In this document: one piece after another, positions 7,601-15,896 of the stretch
Layout: each line of letters opens with the position of its first letter
How positions within the stretch are numbered: position 1 is the stretch's first letter
DNA from: Bradyrhizobium sp. RP6
Lineage (GTDB): Bacteria; Pseudomonadota; Alphaproteobacteria; Rhizobiales; Xanthobacteraceae
Assembly (NCBI RefSeq): GCF_003837805.1
Contig: NZ_RQIT01000009.1
Location: forward strand, 62,001 to 126,000
Direction: 5' to 3'
Length of the DNA stretch: 64,000 nucleotides
Made by a program: the position numbers and the translations under genes
The notes under the pieces: generated by a model
The model's input: only the letters and a program-made list of their open reading frames with translations
Database searches by the model: none
What the model was told of the DNA's origin: nothing

Positions 7601-9841
7601 CTCGACGGGCTCAATCCGGGCGAGGACGCCAAGGTCGTCATCGCTGCGGTGGATGTCGGCATTCTCAACCTCACCAATTACAAGCCGCCGGCACCGGACG
7701 ATTATTATCTCGGTCAGCGGCGCCTGAGCGCAGAGATCCGCGACCTTTACGGCCAGCTGATCGACGGCATGTCGGGCACGCGTGGCCAGATCAAGTCCGG
7801 CGGCGACGCCGGTGCAGGTGAGCTCCAGGGCTCGCCGCCCACGCAAAAGCCGCTGGCCCTGTATTCGAGCATCGTCACGGTCGCCGCTGACGGCACGGCC
7901 GAAGTGAGCTTCGACATCCCGGAGTTCGCCGGCACCGCGCGCGTGATGGCCGTGGCGTGGACCGCCACGAAGCTCGGCCGCGCCAACACCGACGTCGTGA
8001 TCCGCGATCCCGTGGTGCTGACCACGACCCTGCCGAGGTTCCTGCTCAATGGCGACCACGGCACGGTCAATCTCGAGATCGACAATGTCGAGGGCGAGGC
8101 TGGCGACTACGTCATCAACGTGAAGACGGACGGCCCGGTGAAGATGACCGGCAATCCCGCGACCACCGTGAAGCTCGCCGCCAAGCAGCGCAACGCGTTC
8201 TCGCTCGCGCTCGATGCGACTGCGGCGGGGCAGGCGACGCTCGACGTCGACATCAAGGGGCCGAATGGCCTCGCGCTGGCGCGCCACTATGCCTTCGGCG
8301 TCAAGCCGGCGACGCAGGTGCTGGCACGGCGCTCGATCCGTACGCTAGCGAAAGGCGAGAGCCTGACGCTGACCTCGGACATGTTCTCCGATCTCGTGCC
8401 GGGCACCGGCACCGTCTCGGTCTCGGCCAGCCTGTCCACTGCGCTCGATGCTGCGACGATCCTCAAAGCGCTCGATCGCTATCCCTATGGCTGCTCGGAG
8501 CAGATCACGAGCCGGGCCATGCCGCTGCTCTATGTCAACGATCTCGCCGCCGGCGCGCATCTCGCGATGGACACCGAGGTCGACCAGCGCATCCGCGACG
8601 CGATCGAGCGGTTGCTGGCCCGCCAGGGCTCGAACGGCTCGTTCGGCCTGTGGTCGGCGGGCGGCGACGATGCCTGGCTCGATGCTTACGTGACGGACTT
8701 CCTCACCCGCGCCCGCGAAAAGGGCTTTGTGGTGCCGGACGTGCTGTTCAAGAACGCGCTCGATCGCATCCGCAACTCCGTGGTCAATGCCAACGAGCCC
8801 GAGAAGGACGGCGGCCGCGATCTCGCCTATGGCCTCTACGTGCTCGCACGCAATGGCGCGGCGCCGATCGGTGACCTCCGCTATCTCGCCGACACCAAGC
8901 TGAACAACCTCGCGACACCGATTGCGAAGTCGCAGCTTGCGGCAGCGCTGGCGCTGGTCGGCGACCGCAACCGCGCCGAGCGGGTGTATGGTGCCGCGCT
9001 CGACAGCCTCGCGCCGAAGCCGGTGTTGGAGTTCGGCCGCACCGATTACGGCTCGCAGCTCCGCGATGCCGCAGCGCTTGTCTCGCTCGCCAGCGAAGGC
9101 AACGCGCCGAAGGCGACGTTGACGCAGGCCGTGTCGCGGGTCGAGACCGCGCGCGGACTGACGCCCTACACCTCCACGCAGGAGAATGCGTGGCTGGTGC
9201 TGGCGGCGCGGGCGCTCGCCAAGGAGAACCTCTCCATGGAAGTGGACGGCCAGCCGATCAAGACCGCGCTCTATCGCAGCTACAAGGCTGCGGCGCTGGA
9301 CGGCAAGCCGCTGAAGATCACGAACACCGGCGATGCGCCGGTACAGGCGGTGGTCTCGGTGTCGGGCTCGCCGGTGACGCCGGAGCCGGCGGCGTCCAAC
9401 GGCTTCAAGATCGAGCGCGGTTACTACACGCTCGACGGCAAGCCCGCCGACATCAGCAAGATCAAGCAAAACCAGCGCTTTGCGGTGGTGCTGAAGATCA
9501 CCGAGGCCAAGCCGGAGTACGCCCACATCATGGTGTCGGACTATCTGCCGGCCGGCCTCGAGATCGACAATCCGAAGCTGGTGTCCTCCGGAGACAGCGG
9601 CACGCTGGACTGGATCGAGGATGGCGAGGAGCCGGAGGATACCGAGTTCCGTGACGACCGGTTCACCGCGGCGGTCGACCGCGCTTCGGATTCCAAATCG
9701 GTCTTCACCGTCGCCTATGTCGTGCGCGCGGTCTCGCCCGGCAAATATGTGCTGCCGCAAGCCTATGTCGAGGATATGTATAATCCCTCGCGCTATGGGC
9801 GGACCGGCACGGGAAGCGTCGAGGTGCGGACGGCGAAGTGA
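4637..9841 (+). CDS. yfhM: Alpha-2-macroglobulin family protein (large, YfhM-like)
   Basis: The product is about 1734 residues. The ATG at 4637 was chosen because it opens a typical signal peptide (MIGLVRAVTLCVTLAFGLAA, with AQA before the likely cleavage site). No lipobox cysteine is present, so it is probably free in the periplasm, unlike lipoprotein YfhM of E. coli. After a helical N-terminal region come repeated beta-rich macroglobulin domains, and the thioester signature GCSEQ has its cysteine at about residue 1286, followed by the alpha-helical thioester domain and a C-terminal receptor-like beta domain ending in YGRTGTGSVEVRTAK. Bacterial macroglobulins trap attacking proteases by covalent thioester capture. 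The gene is followed 30 bases later by a PBP1C gene, the classical partner thought to repair peptidoglycan at breaches. Confidence 0.93.
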   Translation: MIGLVRAVTLCVTLAFGLAAAQAADKAFKRDDLADSAIKLEAQIKSEAGPVAKSGATLRTDADAAFRRNDVRTGLSVLGQIVATAPDDAGNWLRLAKVIFQISPKSSSEQTFLLERASTAAYIAYQRAGNPGEEADALAVLGKSLAERKLWRPALDALRLSLDMREVADVRGQYEKMRDEHGFRLLDYTVDSDSASPRACFQFSEELAKRTDFAPFLALAGQDKPALSAEGKQLCVDGLKHGERYNINLRAGLPSTVKEGLPKSAEFNVYVRDRKPFVRFTSRAYVLPRTGQRGIPVVSVNTPAVNINVFRIGDRNLINTVVDSDFQRTLSTYQLSELGDQRGVKVWSGELATAMTLNQDVTTAFPVDQALGELQPGVYVMTAAAKGPGSDDEYQLATQWFIVSDLGVSAYSGNDGIHVFVNSLASTDPVGKAEVRLVARNNEILATRRTDDSGHVLFEAGLARGEGGLSPAMLTVTGEKADYAFLSLKSSAFDLSDRGVSGRAVPAGADAFVYAERGVYRSSETVYLTALLRDGQGNAVTGGPMTLVIERPDGVEFRRAVLADQGAGGRTLAVPLNSAVPTGTWRVRAFTDPKGSSVGETTFMVEDYVPDRIEFDLSANDKLIKANAPVELKANGHFLYGAPASGLQLEGDMLVAPASERPGFAGYQFGVDDEETTSNERTPLENLPEADANGVATFPVTLDKQPASTRPQEAQIFVRMVETGGRAVERKIVLPVAPAAAQIGIKPLFGDKNVAEGDKAEFEIVFVSSEGKTLPRDGLRYELLKMESRYQWYRQNNYWEYEPVKSTSRVADGDVTIAADKPSRISLSPQPGRYRLDVKSNDADGPATSVQFDVGWYSDGSADTPDLLETSIDKPQYASGDTMTVSVNVRSAGKLTINVLGDRLLTTQTIDVKEGTAQVKLPVGKDWGTGAYVVATLRRPLDAAAQRMPGRAIGLKWFGIDKQARTLQVKLTPPALIRPNSSLKIPVKLDGLNPGEDAKVVIAAVDVGILNLTNYKPPAPDDYYLGQRRLSAEIRDLYGQLIDGMSGTRGQIKSGGDAGAGELQGSPPTQKPLALYSSIVTVAADGTAEVSFDIPEFAGTARVMAVAWTATKLGRANTDVVIRDPVVLTTTLPRFLLNGDHGTVNLEIDNVEGEAGDYVINVKTDGPVKMTGNPATTVKLAAKQRNAFSLALDATAAGQATLDVDIKGPNGLALARHYAFGVKPATQVLARRSIRTLAKGESLTLTSDMFSDLVPGTGTVSVSASLSTALDAATILKALDRYPYGCSEQITSRAMPLLYVNDLAAGAHLAMDTEVDQRIRDAIERLLARQGSNGSFGLWSAGGDDAWLDAYVTDFLTRAREKGFVVPDVLFKNALDRIRNSVVNANEPEKDGGRDLAYGLYVLARNGAAPIGDLRYLADTKLNNLATPIAKSQLAAALALVGDRNRAERVYGAALDSLAPKPVLEFGRTDYGSQLRDAAALVSLASEGNAPKATLTQAVSRVETARGLTPYTSTQENAWLVLAARALAKENLSMEVDGQPIKTALYRSYKAAALDGKPLKITNTGDAPVQAVVSVSGSPVTPEPAASNGFKIERGYYTLDGKPADISKIKQNQRFAVVLKITEAKPEYAHIMVSDYLPAGLEIDNPKLVSSGDSGTLDWIEDGEEPEDTEFRDDRFTAAVDRASDSKSVFTVAYVVRAVSPGKYVLPQAYVEDMYNPSRYGRTGTGSVEVRTAK

Positions 9842-9871
9842 GGTGGTGGGTTCGAACGTAAGCGGGATTGT

Positions 9872-12064
9872 ATGAGCGACGTGGCGTCACATTCTCAGTC
9901 GTCAGGCCCGGGCTTGTCCCGGGCATCCATGGACTTGGGCGCCGCTGGCAAAAACGCGGTTGGCCGGGACAAGCCCGGCCATGACGGAGTGCGGGGCAGG
10001 GGCCTTCGTGCCCTCTCAGCCGTCGCACTCGCCTTCATCCTCGCCGTCATCGGTTTCGTCGGCTGGGTCTACTCGCTCGGTCCTCTCCCGCTCGACGAGG
10101 CTCGGCAAGTCTCCACGACCATCGTCGACCGCAATGGCAAGCTGCTGCGCGCCTATGCCATGGCGGACGGACGCTGGCGGCTGCCGATCGAGACAAAGGC
10201 AAATGTCGATCCGACCTATCTGAAACTGCTGTTCGCCTACGAGGACCAGCGCTTCTACGCCCACAATGGCCTCGACCCGCTGGCGCTGGGGCGCGCCGCG
10301 TTGCAGCTCGGAACGCGCGGCCACATCGTCTCGGGCGGCTCGACCATCACCATGCAGCTCGCGCGCCTGATGGAGCCGCGGCGGCAGCGCTCGCTTCATG
10401 CGAAGCTGCGGCAGATCGTGCGCGCGATCGAGCTGGAGCGGACGCTGAGCAAGGAGGAGATCCTCGATCTCTATCTCTCGCTCGCCCCTTACGGCGGCAA
10501 TCTCGAAGGCATCCGTGCGGCCTCCATCGCCTATCTCGGCAAGGAGCCGAAGCGGCTGTCGCTGGCGGAGGCCGCGCTGCTGGTCGCGTTGCCGCAATCG
10601 CCCGAAACCCGCCGGCTCGACCGCTATCCGGACGCGGCGCGCAAGGCGCGCGACCGCGTGCTCGACCGCATGGTCGAGGAGCACGTGGTCAGCGCTGAGG
10701 ACGCAACCCAGGCCAAGGCCGTGCCGGTACCGAAGCTGCGCAAGCCGATGCCGATCCTGGCCCCGCATGCCTCCGATACCGCGCTTTCGACGGTCAAGAA
10801 CACGCCGGTCATCAAGCTGACGCTCGATGCGAGCTTGCAGAAGGTGCTGGAGCCGCTGGCGCGCGACCGCGCCATCGCGCTCGGGCCGAACATCTCGGTC
10901 GGGATTATCGTCGTCGACAACGAAAGCGGCGACGTGCTCGCGCGCGTCGGCTCGGCGGATTATTTCGACGAGAGCCGGGCAGGGCAGGTCGATATGACCC
11001 ACGCGATCCGGTCGCCGGGCTCGACACTCAAGCCGTTCATCTACGGGCTCGCCTTCGAGGACGGCTTTGTCCATCCCGACAGCCTGATCGACGACCGGCC
11101 GGTCCGCTTCGGCTCCTATGCGCCGGAGAATTTCGACATGACCTTCCAGGGCACGGTACCGGTGAGGAAGGCGCTGCAATTGTCGCTGAACGTGCCGGCC
11201 ATCGCGCTGCTCGACCGCGTCGGCTCCAGCCGGTTGGCGTCGCGGCTGCGTCAGGCAGGCGGCAACCTGGTTCTGCCCAGGGGCGAGGCGCCAGGGCTCG
11301 CCATGGGGCTCGGCGGGGTCGGCGTGACACTCCAGGATCTCGCCCAGCTCTATGCGGGCTTCGCCCGCCTCGGCACCACCAAGCCACTGCGCGAGGTCGT
11401 GACTGATCGGGACGATCGCGAGCCGCTTCGGCTGCTCGATCAGGTCGCGGCCTGGCAGGTCGGCAACGTGCTGCTGGGAACGCCGCCGCCGGAAAACGCT
11501 GCCCACAACCGGATCGCGTTCAAGACCGGGACGTCCTACGGCTATCGCGACGCTTGGTCGGTCGGCTTCGATGGCCGCATGACCATCGGCGTCTGGGTCG
11601 GCCGGCCCGACGGCGCCCCGGTTCCCGGGCTGATCGGGCGCGTCGCTGCCGCGCCGATATTGTTCGACGCCTTTGCCAGGACCGGCAAGACGCTCGCCCC
11701 GTTGCCGAAGGCGCCCAGGGGAACCCTGGTGGCAGGCAACACCAAGCTGCCGGTGCCCCTGAAGCGGTTCCGCCCGGTCGGGGAACTGGTGCGGACCGGC
11801 AGCGATCAGGCGCTGCACATTCAGTTTCCGCTGAACGGCTCGCGGATCGATGTCGATCGATCAGGCAGCCGGGAGAACGCAGCCGTGCCGGTCAAGGTCG
11901 CCGGCGGCGTACTGCCCATGACCGTCATGGTTAACGGCACCGCGCTAGGCGAGATCGACGGCCGCCGTCAGCGGCTGATCGATCCGCCCGGACCGGGCTT
12001 CGCCCGGGTCACCGTGATCGACGCCACTGGCGCGGCGGACACAGTCGTCATTCGAATTCAATGA
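9872..12064 (+). CDS. pbpC: Penicillin-binding protein 1C, bifunctional transglycosylase/transpeptidase
   Basis: A class A penicillin-binding protein that polymerises and cross-links peptidoglycan at the periplasmic face. A membrane anchor (about residues 48-66) is followed by the GT51 domain with catalytic EDQRFYAHNG (Glu about 124) and GGSTITMQLAR, then the transpeptidase with SxxK at STLK (Ser about 384), SLN as the SxN box, and KTGTSYGYRD. A C-terminal beta domain matches the PBP1C-specific extension. Residues about 10-39 are encoded by a palindromic intergenic-type repeat (9901-9985), so the native start may be a GTG at 9989 just before RGRGLRALSAV; the annotated ATG at 9872 is the first in-frame start. 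It is paired with the macroglobulin gene upstream. Confidence 0.93.
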   Translation: MSDVASHSQSSGPGLSRASMDLGAAGKNAVGRDKPGHDGVRGRGLRALSAVALAFILAVIGFVGWVYSLGPLPLDEARQVSTTIVDRNGKLLRAYAMADGRWRLPIETKANVDPTYLKLLFAYEDQRFYAHNGLDPLALGRAALQLGTRGHIVSGGSTITMQLARLMEPRRQRSLHAKLRQIVRAIELERTLSKEEILDLYLSLAPYGGNLEGIRAASIAYLGKEPKRLSLAEAALLVALPQSPETRRLDRYPDAARKARDRVLDRMVEEHVVSAEDATQAKAVPVPKLRKPMPILAPHASDTALSTVKNTPVIKLTLDASLQKVLEPLARDRAIALGPNISVGIIVVDNESGDVLARVGSADYFDESRAGQVDMTHAIRSPGSTLKPFIYGLAFEDGFVHPDSLIDDRPVRFGSYAPENFDMTFQGTVPVRKALQLSLNVPAIALLDRVGSSRLASRLRQAGGNLVLPRGEAPGLAMGLGGVGVTLQDLAQLYAGFARLGTTKPLREVVTDRDDREPLRLLDQVAAWQVGNVLLGTPPPENAAHNRIAFKTGTSYGYRDAWSVGFDGRMTIGVWVGRPDGAPVPGLIGRVAAAPILFDAFARTGKTLAPLPKAPRGTLVAGNTKLPVPLKRFRPVGELVRTGSDQALHIQFPLNGSRIDVDRSGSRENAAVPVKVAGGVLPMTVMVNGTALGEIDGRRQRLIDPPGPGFARVTVIDATGAADTVVIRIQ
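9901..9985. repeat. Palindromic repeat element inside the pbpC 5' coding region
   Basis: The 85-base element begins GTCAGGCCCGGGCTTGTCCC and ends with the near reverse complement GGGACAAGCCCGGCCATGAC, around a short centre. It has the form of the dispersed palindromic units usually found between genes in Bradyrhizobium (family assignment from memory). Here its translation, including RDKPGHDG, is in frame with pbpC. Confidence 0.7.
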
Positions 12065-12114
12065 CCCTGCCTCAAGCGGTTGTGGCGATGGCGGTTTCAG
12101 CGTAAGCGGAACCA

Positions 12115-13857
12115 ATGGCCGAGACCTACCCAAGCCCCCGTTTTGGAGCACCCCGCGAGTCGAAATCACCCGCAAATCCGGGCAGTGGACTCGTGCGCAT
12201 GCTCGACATCGTCACGGCCAGCCATGCGCGCGCGGTCGGCTTCCTGGTGCTGTGCGCGCTGCTGCTGTTTCTGCCGGGATTCTTCACCATCCCGCCGATC
12301 GATCGCGACGAAGCGCGGTTCGCCCAGGCCACCAAGCAGATGGTCGAGAGCGGCGACTACGTCGATATCCGCTTCCAGGAGGACGTCCGCTACAAGAAGC
12401 CGGTCGGCATCTACTGGTTGCAATCGGCGACCGTCGAAGCCGCGTCGATGCTCAAGCTGCCGAAGGCCGAATTGCGCATCTGGGTCTACCGGCTGCCGTC
12501 GCTGATGGGCGCGATCGGGGCCGTCCTCATGACCTATTGGGCCGCGCTCGGCTTCGTCACGCGGCGCGCCGCGGTGCTGGCGGCGCTGATGATGTGCGCC
12601 TCCGTGCTGCTCGGCGTCGAGGCGCGGCTGGCAAAGACCGATGCCATGCTGCTGTTCTGCGTCGTCGCCGCGATGGGCGCGATGGCGCGGGCCTATCTGT
12701 CCTGGCAGCGCGCCGAGGACGAGACGCGTCCGCCCTGGAGCTGGCCCGCGATCTTCTGGACCGCGCTCGCTGTCGGCATCCTGATCAAGGGCCCGCTGAT
12801 CCTGATGTTCGCAGGCCTCACCATCGTCGTGCTTGCGATCCAGGATCGCGATGCCTCCTGGCTGTGGAAGCTGCGGCCGCTCTGGGGGCTGATGTGGATG
12901 CTGGTGTTGGTGCTGCCCTGGTTCGTCGCGATCTTCTGGCGAGCGGGCGATACCTTCTTCGCCGATTCCGTCGGCGGCGACATGCTGAGCAAGTTGGGGG
13001 CCCAGGAATCCCATGGCGCGCCGCCCGGACTGTATCTCGCGTTGTTCTGGATCACGTTCTGGCCCGGCGCGCCGCTTGCGGCGATGGCGGCGCCCGCGGT
13101 GTGGCGGGCGCGGCGTGAGCCCGGCGCGCAGTTCCTGCTCGCCTGGCTGATTCCGTCCTGGATCGTGTTCGAGGCGGTGCTGACCAAGCTGCCGCATTAC
13201 GTGCTGCCGCTCTATCCGGCGATCGCGATCCTCACCGCAGGCGCGGTGGAGCGGCGTGTGCTGTCGCGTTCCTGGTTGATGCGCGGTTCGGCCTGGTGGT
13301 TCGCGATCCCCGCAGCCGCCTCGATCACCGCAGTCGTCGGCGCGGTGATGCTGACGCGGCAGCCGGCCTTCGTGGCCTGGCCGTTCATCGCGGCCTCGCT
13401 GATCTTCGGCCTGTTCGCCTGGTGGCTCTACGACAACAATCGCGCCGAGCGCTCGCTGCTCAACGCGCTGGTCGCAGCCCTGATGCTGGCGGTGACGATC
13501 TACGGCATCGTGCTGCCGTCGCTGATGCCGCTGTTTCCGAGCATCGAGATCGCGCGCGCCCTTCGCAACGTTACCTGCGTCGGACCGAAGGCGGCTGCGG
13601 CCGGCTATCACGAGCCGAGCCTCGTCTTCCTGGTCGGCACCAAGACCTTGCTCACCGACGGCTCCGGTGCTGCGGATTTCCTGCGGCAGGGGAGCTGCCG
13701 CTTCGCGCTGATCGAGCAGCGCTCGGAGCGCAGCTTCGTGCAGCGCGCCGAGGCGATCGGGCTGCGCTACAAGGTGGGTACGCGCATCGACGGCTACAAC
13801 TTCTCGCAAGGGCGCGCGATCTCGATCTCGATCTTCCGCTCGGAAGGCACCGAATAG
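12115..13857 (+). CDS. ArnT-like family 39 glycosyltransferase (polyprenyl-phosphate-sugar dependent)
   Basis: An integral membrane protein of 580 residues with about 12 hydrophobic segments. The first periplasmic loop carries IPPIDRDEARFAQATKQM and KKPVGIYWLQ, the acidic DE motif and KPP/KPV block of GT-C enzymes such as ArnT, which move a sugar from a lipid carrier to lipid A or another periplasmic acceptor. The C-terminal 100 residues form a soluble periplasmic part. The start may be ATG 12115 or ATG 12199; the latter begins just before the first membrane helix. It heads a tight four-gene run (PAP2 phosphatase, polyprenyl sugar synthase, LABN protein), consistent with lipid A or polysaccharide glycosylation. 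Sugar and acceptor are not shown by the sequence. Confidence 0.85.
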   Translation: MAETYPSPRFGAPRESKSPANPGSGLVRMLDIVTASHARAVGFLVLCALLLFLPGFFTIPPIDRDEARFAQATKQMVESGDYVDIRFQEDVRYKKPVGIYWLQSATVEAASMLKLPKAELRIWVYRLPSLMGAIGAVLMTYWAALGFVTRRAAVLAALMMCASVLLGVEARLAKTDAMLLFCVVAAMGAMARAYLSWQRAEDETRPPWSWPAIFWTALAVGILIKGPLILMFAGLTIVVLAIQDRDASWLWKLRPLWGLMWMLVLVLPWFVAIFWRAGDTFFADSVGGDMLSKLGAQESHGAPPGLYLALFWITFWPGAPLAAMAAPAVWRARREPGAQFLLAWLIPSWIVFEAVLTKLPHYVLPLYPAIAILTAGAVERRVLSRSWLMRGSAWWFAIPAAASITAVVGAVMLTRQPAFVAWPFIAASLIFGLFAWWLYDNNRAERSLLNALVAALMLAVTIYGIVLPSLMPLFPSIEIARALRNVTCVGPKAAAAGYHEPSLVFLVGTKTLLTDGSGAADFLRQGSCRFALIEQRSERSFVQRAEAIGLRYKVGTRIDGYNFSQGRAISISIFRSEGTE

Positions 13858-13858
13858 G

Positions 13859-14704
13859 ATGCGGGCGCCGACCGACATTGCGCCGCGTGCCGGCTATCCC
13901 GCGCAATTGCTCGCCGTGTCCCGGGGCGCGCTGGCGCAACTCGTGCGGTCGCCCTCGCATTCGCGCCGGGCCGAGGCGGCCCGAAAGCTGGCGCGGCACT
14001 CGCTCTGGCTCAGCATAGCGGGCGCAGCGCTGGTCATCGTGCTGATGGTCGGGTTCGATCAGGCCGAGATCGAGTTGATGCCGCCGCGCGGCACACCAAG
14101 CCTGTGGCCGATCCGCATCCTCACCGACTTCGGCAAGGACGAGTATCTGCTGATCGTGCTAGGGGCTGCGCTGGTGGCCGTGGCGTTCGTTGCGGCAGGG
14201 TTGCACGGGACTCGCCGCGCACTGCTGCTCGGCTTCGGCACGCGGCTTCAATACATATTTCTGTCCGTTGCCGTGTCGGCGTTCGTTGCCGAGATCCTGA
14301 AATATCTCATCGGCCGCGGACGTCCGTTCGTCGGCGGCAAGGCCAATCCGTTCAACTTCATACCGTTCGAGGGGACCGGGGCCCATGCCAGCCTGCCGTC
14401 GGGACATGCAGTGGCAGCGTTCGCCCTGGCGTTTGCCGTGTCGGCATTGTGGCCGCGCCTGCACGTGTTTATGTTCACTTACGCAATCGTGATCCTGCTG
14501 ACACGCCTGGTGCTGCTCGCGCATCACCCGAGCGACGTGGTGGCCGGCGCCCTGGTCGGAATGGTCGGCGCCATGGCGGTCCGCTACTGGTTCGCGGCCC
14601 GTCGGCTCGGCTTTGCGGTCCGCGCCGACGGCACCATCGTGCCTCTTCCGGGAGCGGCCTGGGGCCGCCTCAAAAGGGTTGCCCACGGGGCATCCGCCCC
14701 ATAA
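13859..14704 (+). CDS. PAP2-family membrane phosphatase
   Basis: A six-helix membrane phosphatase of 281 residues. All three PAP2 motifs are present: KYLIGRGRP (148-156), PSGH (180-183, catalytic His 183 region) and TRLVLLAHHPSD (215-226, Arg 216/His 222/Asp 226). Relatives dephosphorylate undecaprenyl pyrophosphate, phosphatidylglycerol phosphate or lipid A (LpxE/LpxF). Its ATG lies one base after the stop of the ArnT-like gene, so the two are surely cotranscribed. In this company it most likely removes a lipid A phosphate to make way for sugar addition, or recycles the polyprenyl carrier; neither can be chosen from sequence. The roughly 45-residue hydrophilic N-terminus before the first helix is longer than usual. 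Confidence 0.85.
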   Translation: MRAPTDIAPRAGYPAQLLAVSRGALAQLVRSPSHSRRAEAARKLARHSLWLSIAGAALVIVLMVGFDQAEIELMPPRGTPSLWPIRILTDFGKDEYLLIVLGAALVAVAFVAAGLHGTRRALLLGFGTRLQYIFLSVAVSAFVAEILKYLIGRGRPFVGGKANPFNFIPFEGTGAHASLPSGHAVAAFALAFAVSALWPRLHVFMFTYAIVILLTRLVLLAHHPSDVVAGALVGMVGAMAVRYWFAARRLGFAVRADGTIVPLPGAAWGRLKRVAHGASAP

Positions 14705-14768
14705 AAGCGGCTGCCTGCCGGGGCCGCCGGTTCCCAAGGCGCAGGCCAAATCCAACCACGAGCCTCCT

Positions 14769-15503
14769 TTGTCGACGTCCCAACCTTCGGTTTCCATCGT
14801 CGTTCCCGTGCGCAACGAAGTCGATAATATTGCGCCGCTGATCGCGGAGATTGGTGCAGCACTCGATGGACGCTGGGCCTATGAGATCATCTACGTCAAT
14901 GACGGCTCCACCGATGCGACCGGCGAGCGGCTTGCCGCCATCATGAAGCAGCGGAGCAATCTGCGTCAGCTCAGCCATGCGCGGTCGGGCGGCCAATCGG
15001 CGGCCGTGCGCAGTGGTGTGCGTGCGGCGCGCGCGGACATCGTGGCGACGCTCGACGGCGACGGCCAGAACAATCCCGCCTTCCTGCCGGACCTGATCGC
15101 GGCGGTCGAGAAAAGCCCGCGCGTCGGGCTCGCCGCCGGCCAGCGGGTCGGACGCAAGGACACCGGCTTCAAGAAGTTCCAGTCGCGCGTGGCAAACGGC
15201 GTTCGCAACGCCATCCTGAAGGACGGCACGCGCGACACCGGCTGTGGACTGAAGGCGTTTCGGCGTGACGTCTTCCTGATGCTGCCTTATTTCGACGGGC
15301 TGCATCGCTTCCTGCCGGCGCTGGTGCGCCGAGAGGGCTACGAGATCGCCTATGTCGACGTGATCGACCGACCGCGCCACTCCGGAGTTTCGAATTACGG
15401 CTTCTTCGACCGGCTATGGATCGGGATCATGGATCTCGCCGGCGTGTGGTGGCTGATCCGCCGCAAGAAACCGACACCAGACGTGACTGAGGTGAAGGCA
15501 TGA
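14769..15503 (+). CDS. Family 2 glycosyltransferase, dolichol-phosphate-mannose/RgtE-like polyprenyl sugar synthase
   Basis: A GT2 enzyme: SIVVPVRNE at the N-terminus, YVNDGSTDAT, and the metal-binding DGDGQNNP. It lacks the C-terminal GtrA-type membrane domain of many relatives and ends with one hydrophobic segment (LWIGIMDLAGVWWL). Such proteins charge a polyprenyl phosphate on the cytoplasmic face using a nucleotide sugar (mannose in DPM synthases, galacturonate in rhizobial RgtE). The frame is open back into the PAP2 gene, but homology begins at SVSIVV, so a TTG at 14769 is taken as the start; the true start is uncertain. Its TGA overlaps the next ATG (ATGA at 15500), indicating translational coupling. 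It presumably supplies the ArnT-like enzyme. Confidence 0.82.
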   Translation: MSTSQPSVSIVVPVRNEVDNIAPLIAEIGAALDGRWAYEIIYVNDGSTDATGERLAAIMKQRSNLRQLSHARSGGQSAAVRSGVRAARADIVATLDGDGQNNPAFLPDLIAAVEKSPRVGLAAGQRVGRKDTGFKKFQSRVANGVRNAILKDGTRDTGCGLKAFRRDVFLMLPYFDGLHRFLPALVRREGYEIAYVDVIDRPRHSGVSNYGFFDRLWIGIMDLAGVWWLIRRKKPTPDVTEVKA

Positions 15504-15838
15504 TCATTCAATACGGCCAGGCGGTCAGCAACTATTTCTACGACGTCTTCGTCGCCAAGTTCGACTTCTGGCTCGCATTCGGCCTGGTCGCGCAACTCTT
15601 CTTCACGGCCCGATTCCTGGTGCAGTGGATCGCGAGCGAGCGGGCCGGCAATAGCGTGGTGCCGATGGCATTCTGGTTCTGCTCGATGGGTGGCGGCGTG
15701 ATGACCCTGATCTACGGCATCGTGAAGCGGGAGCCCATCATCATCCTGGGCCAGATGTTCGCGACCATCATCTATCTTCGCAACATCATGCTGATCTGGA
15801 AGAATCACGGCACCGCGTCGAAGACGCTGGATCGCTGA
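15500..15838 (+). CDS. Lipid A biosynthesis N-terminal (LABN) domain membrane protein
   Basis: A 112-residue protein with three hydrophobic stretches and the typical LABN block FTARFLVQWIASERAGNSVV and PMAFWFCSMGGGVMTLIYGI. LABN proteins are small SWEET/PQ-loop-like membrane proteins that recur beside polyprenyl-phosphate sugar synthases of the RgtE type in rhizobia. They are suspected to help flip or present the lipid-linked sugar, though a biochemical role is not firmly established. The start overlaps the preceding stop by four bases. It ends the glycosylation operon; the next gene, a TetR regulator, begins 93 bases later behind its own promoter-like sequence. Confidence 0.85.
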   Translation: MIIQYGQAVSNYFYDVFVAKFDFWLAFGLVAQLFFTARFLVQWIASERAGNSVVPMAFWFCSMGGGVMTLIYGIVKREPIIILGQMFATIIYLRNIMLIWKNHGTASKTLDR

Positions 15839-15896
15839 TCCCAAACCGGACTCCGAATTCCCCCTGAAAATCGCGTGAATGTGACCCAATCGACTC

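Noticed and set aside
5624..8287. 887-codon open frame on the minus strand
   Set aside because: Entirely antisense to the macroglobulin gene, with shadow composition and no domain resemblance.
10016..11818. 600-codon minus-strand frame
   Set aside because: Antisense to pbpC, which has every expected catalytic motif.
14613..14768. Longer N-terminus for the GT2 enzyme from ATG 14613
   Set aside because: It would start inside the PAP2 gene and adds 52 residues with no resemblance to GT2 proteins; homology begins right after TTG 14769.
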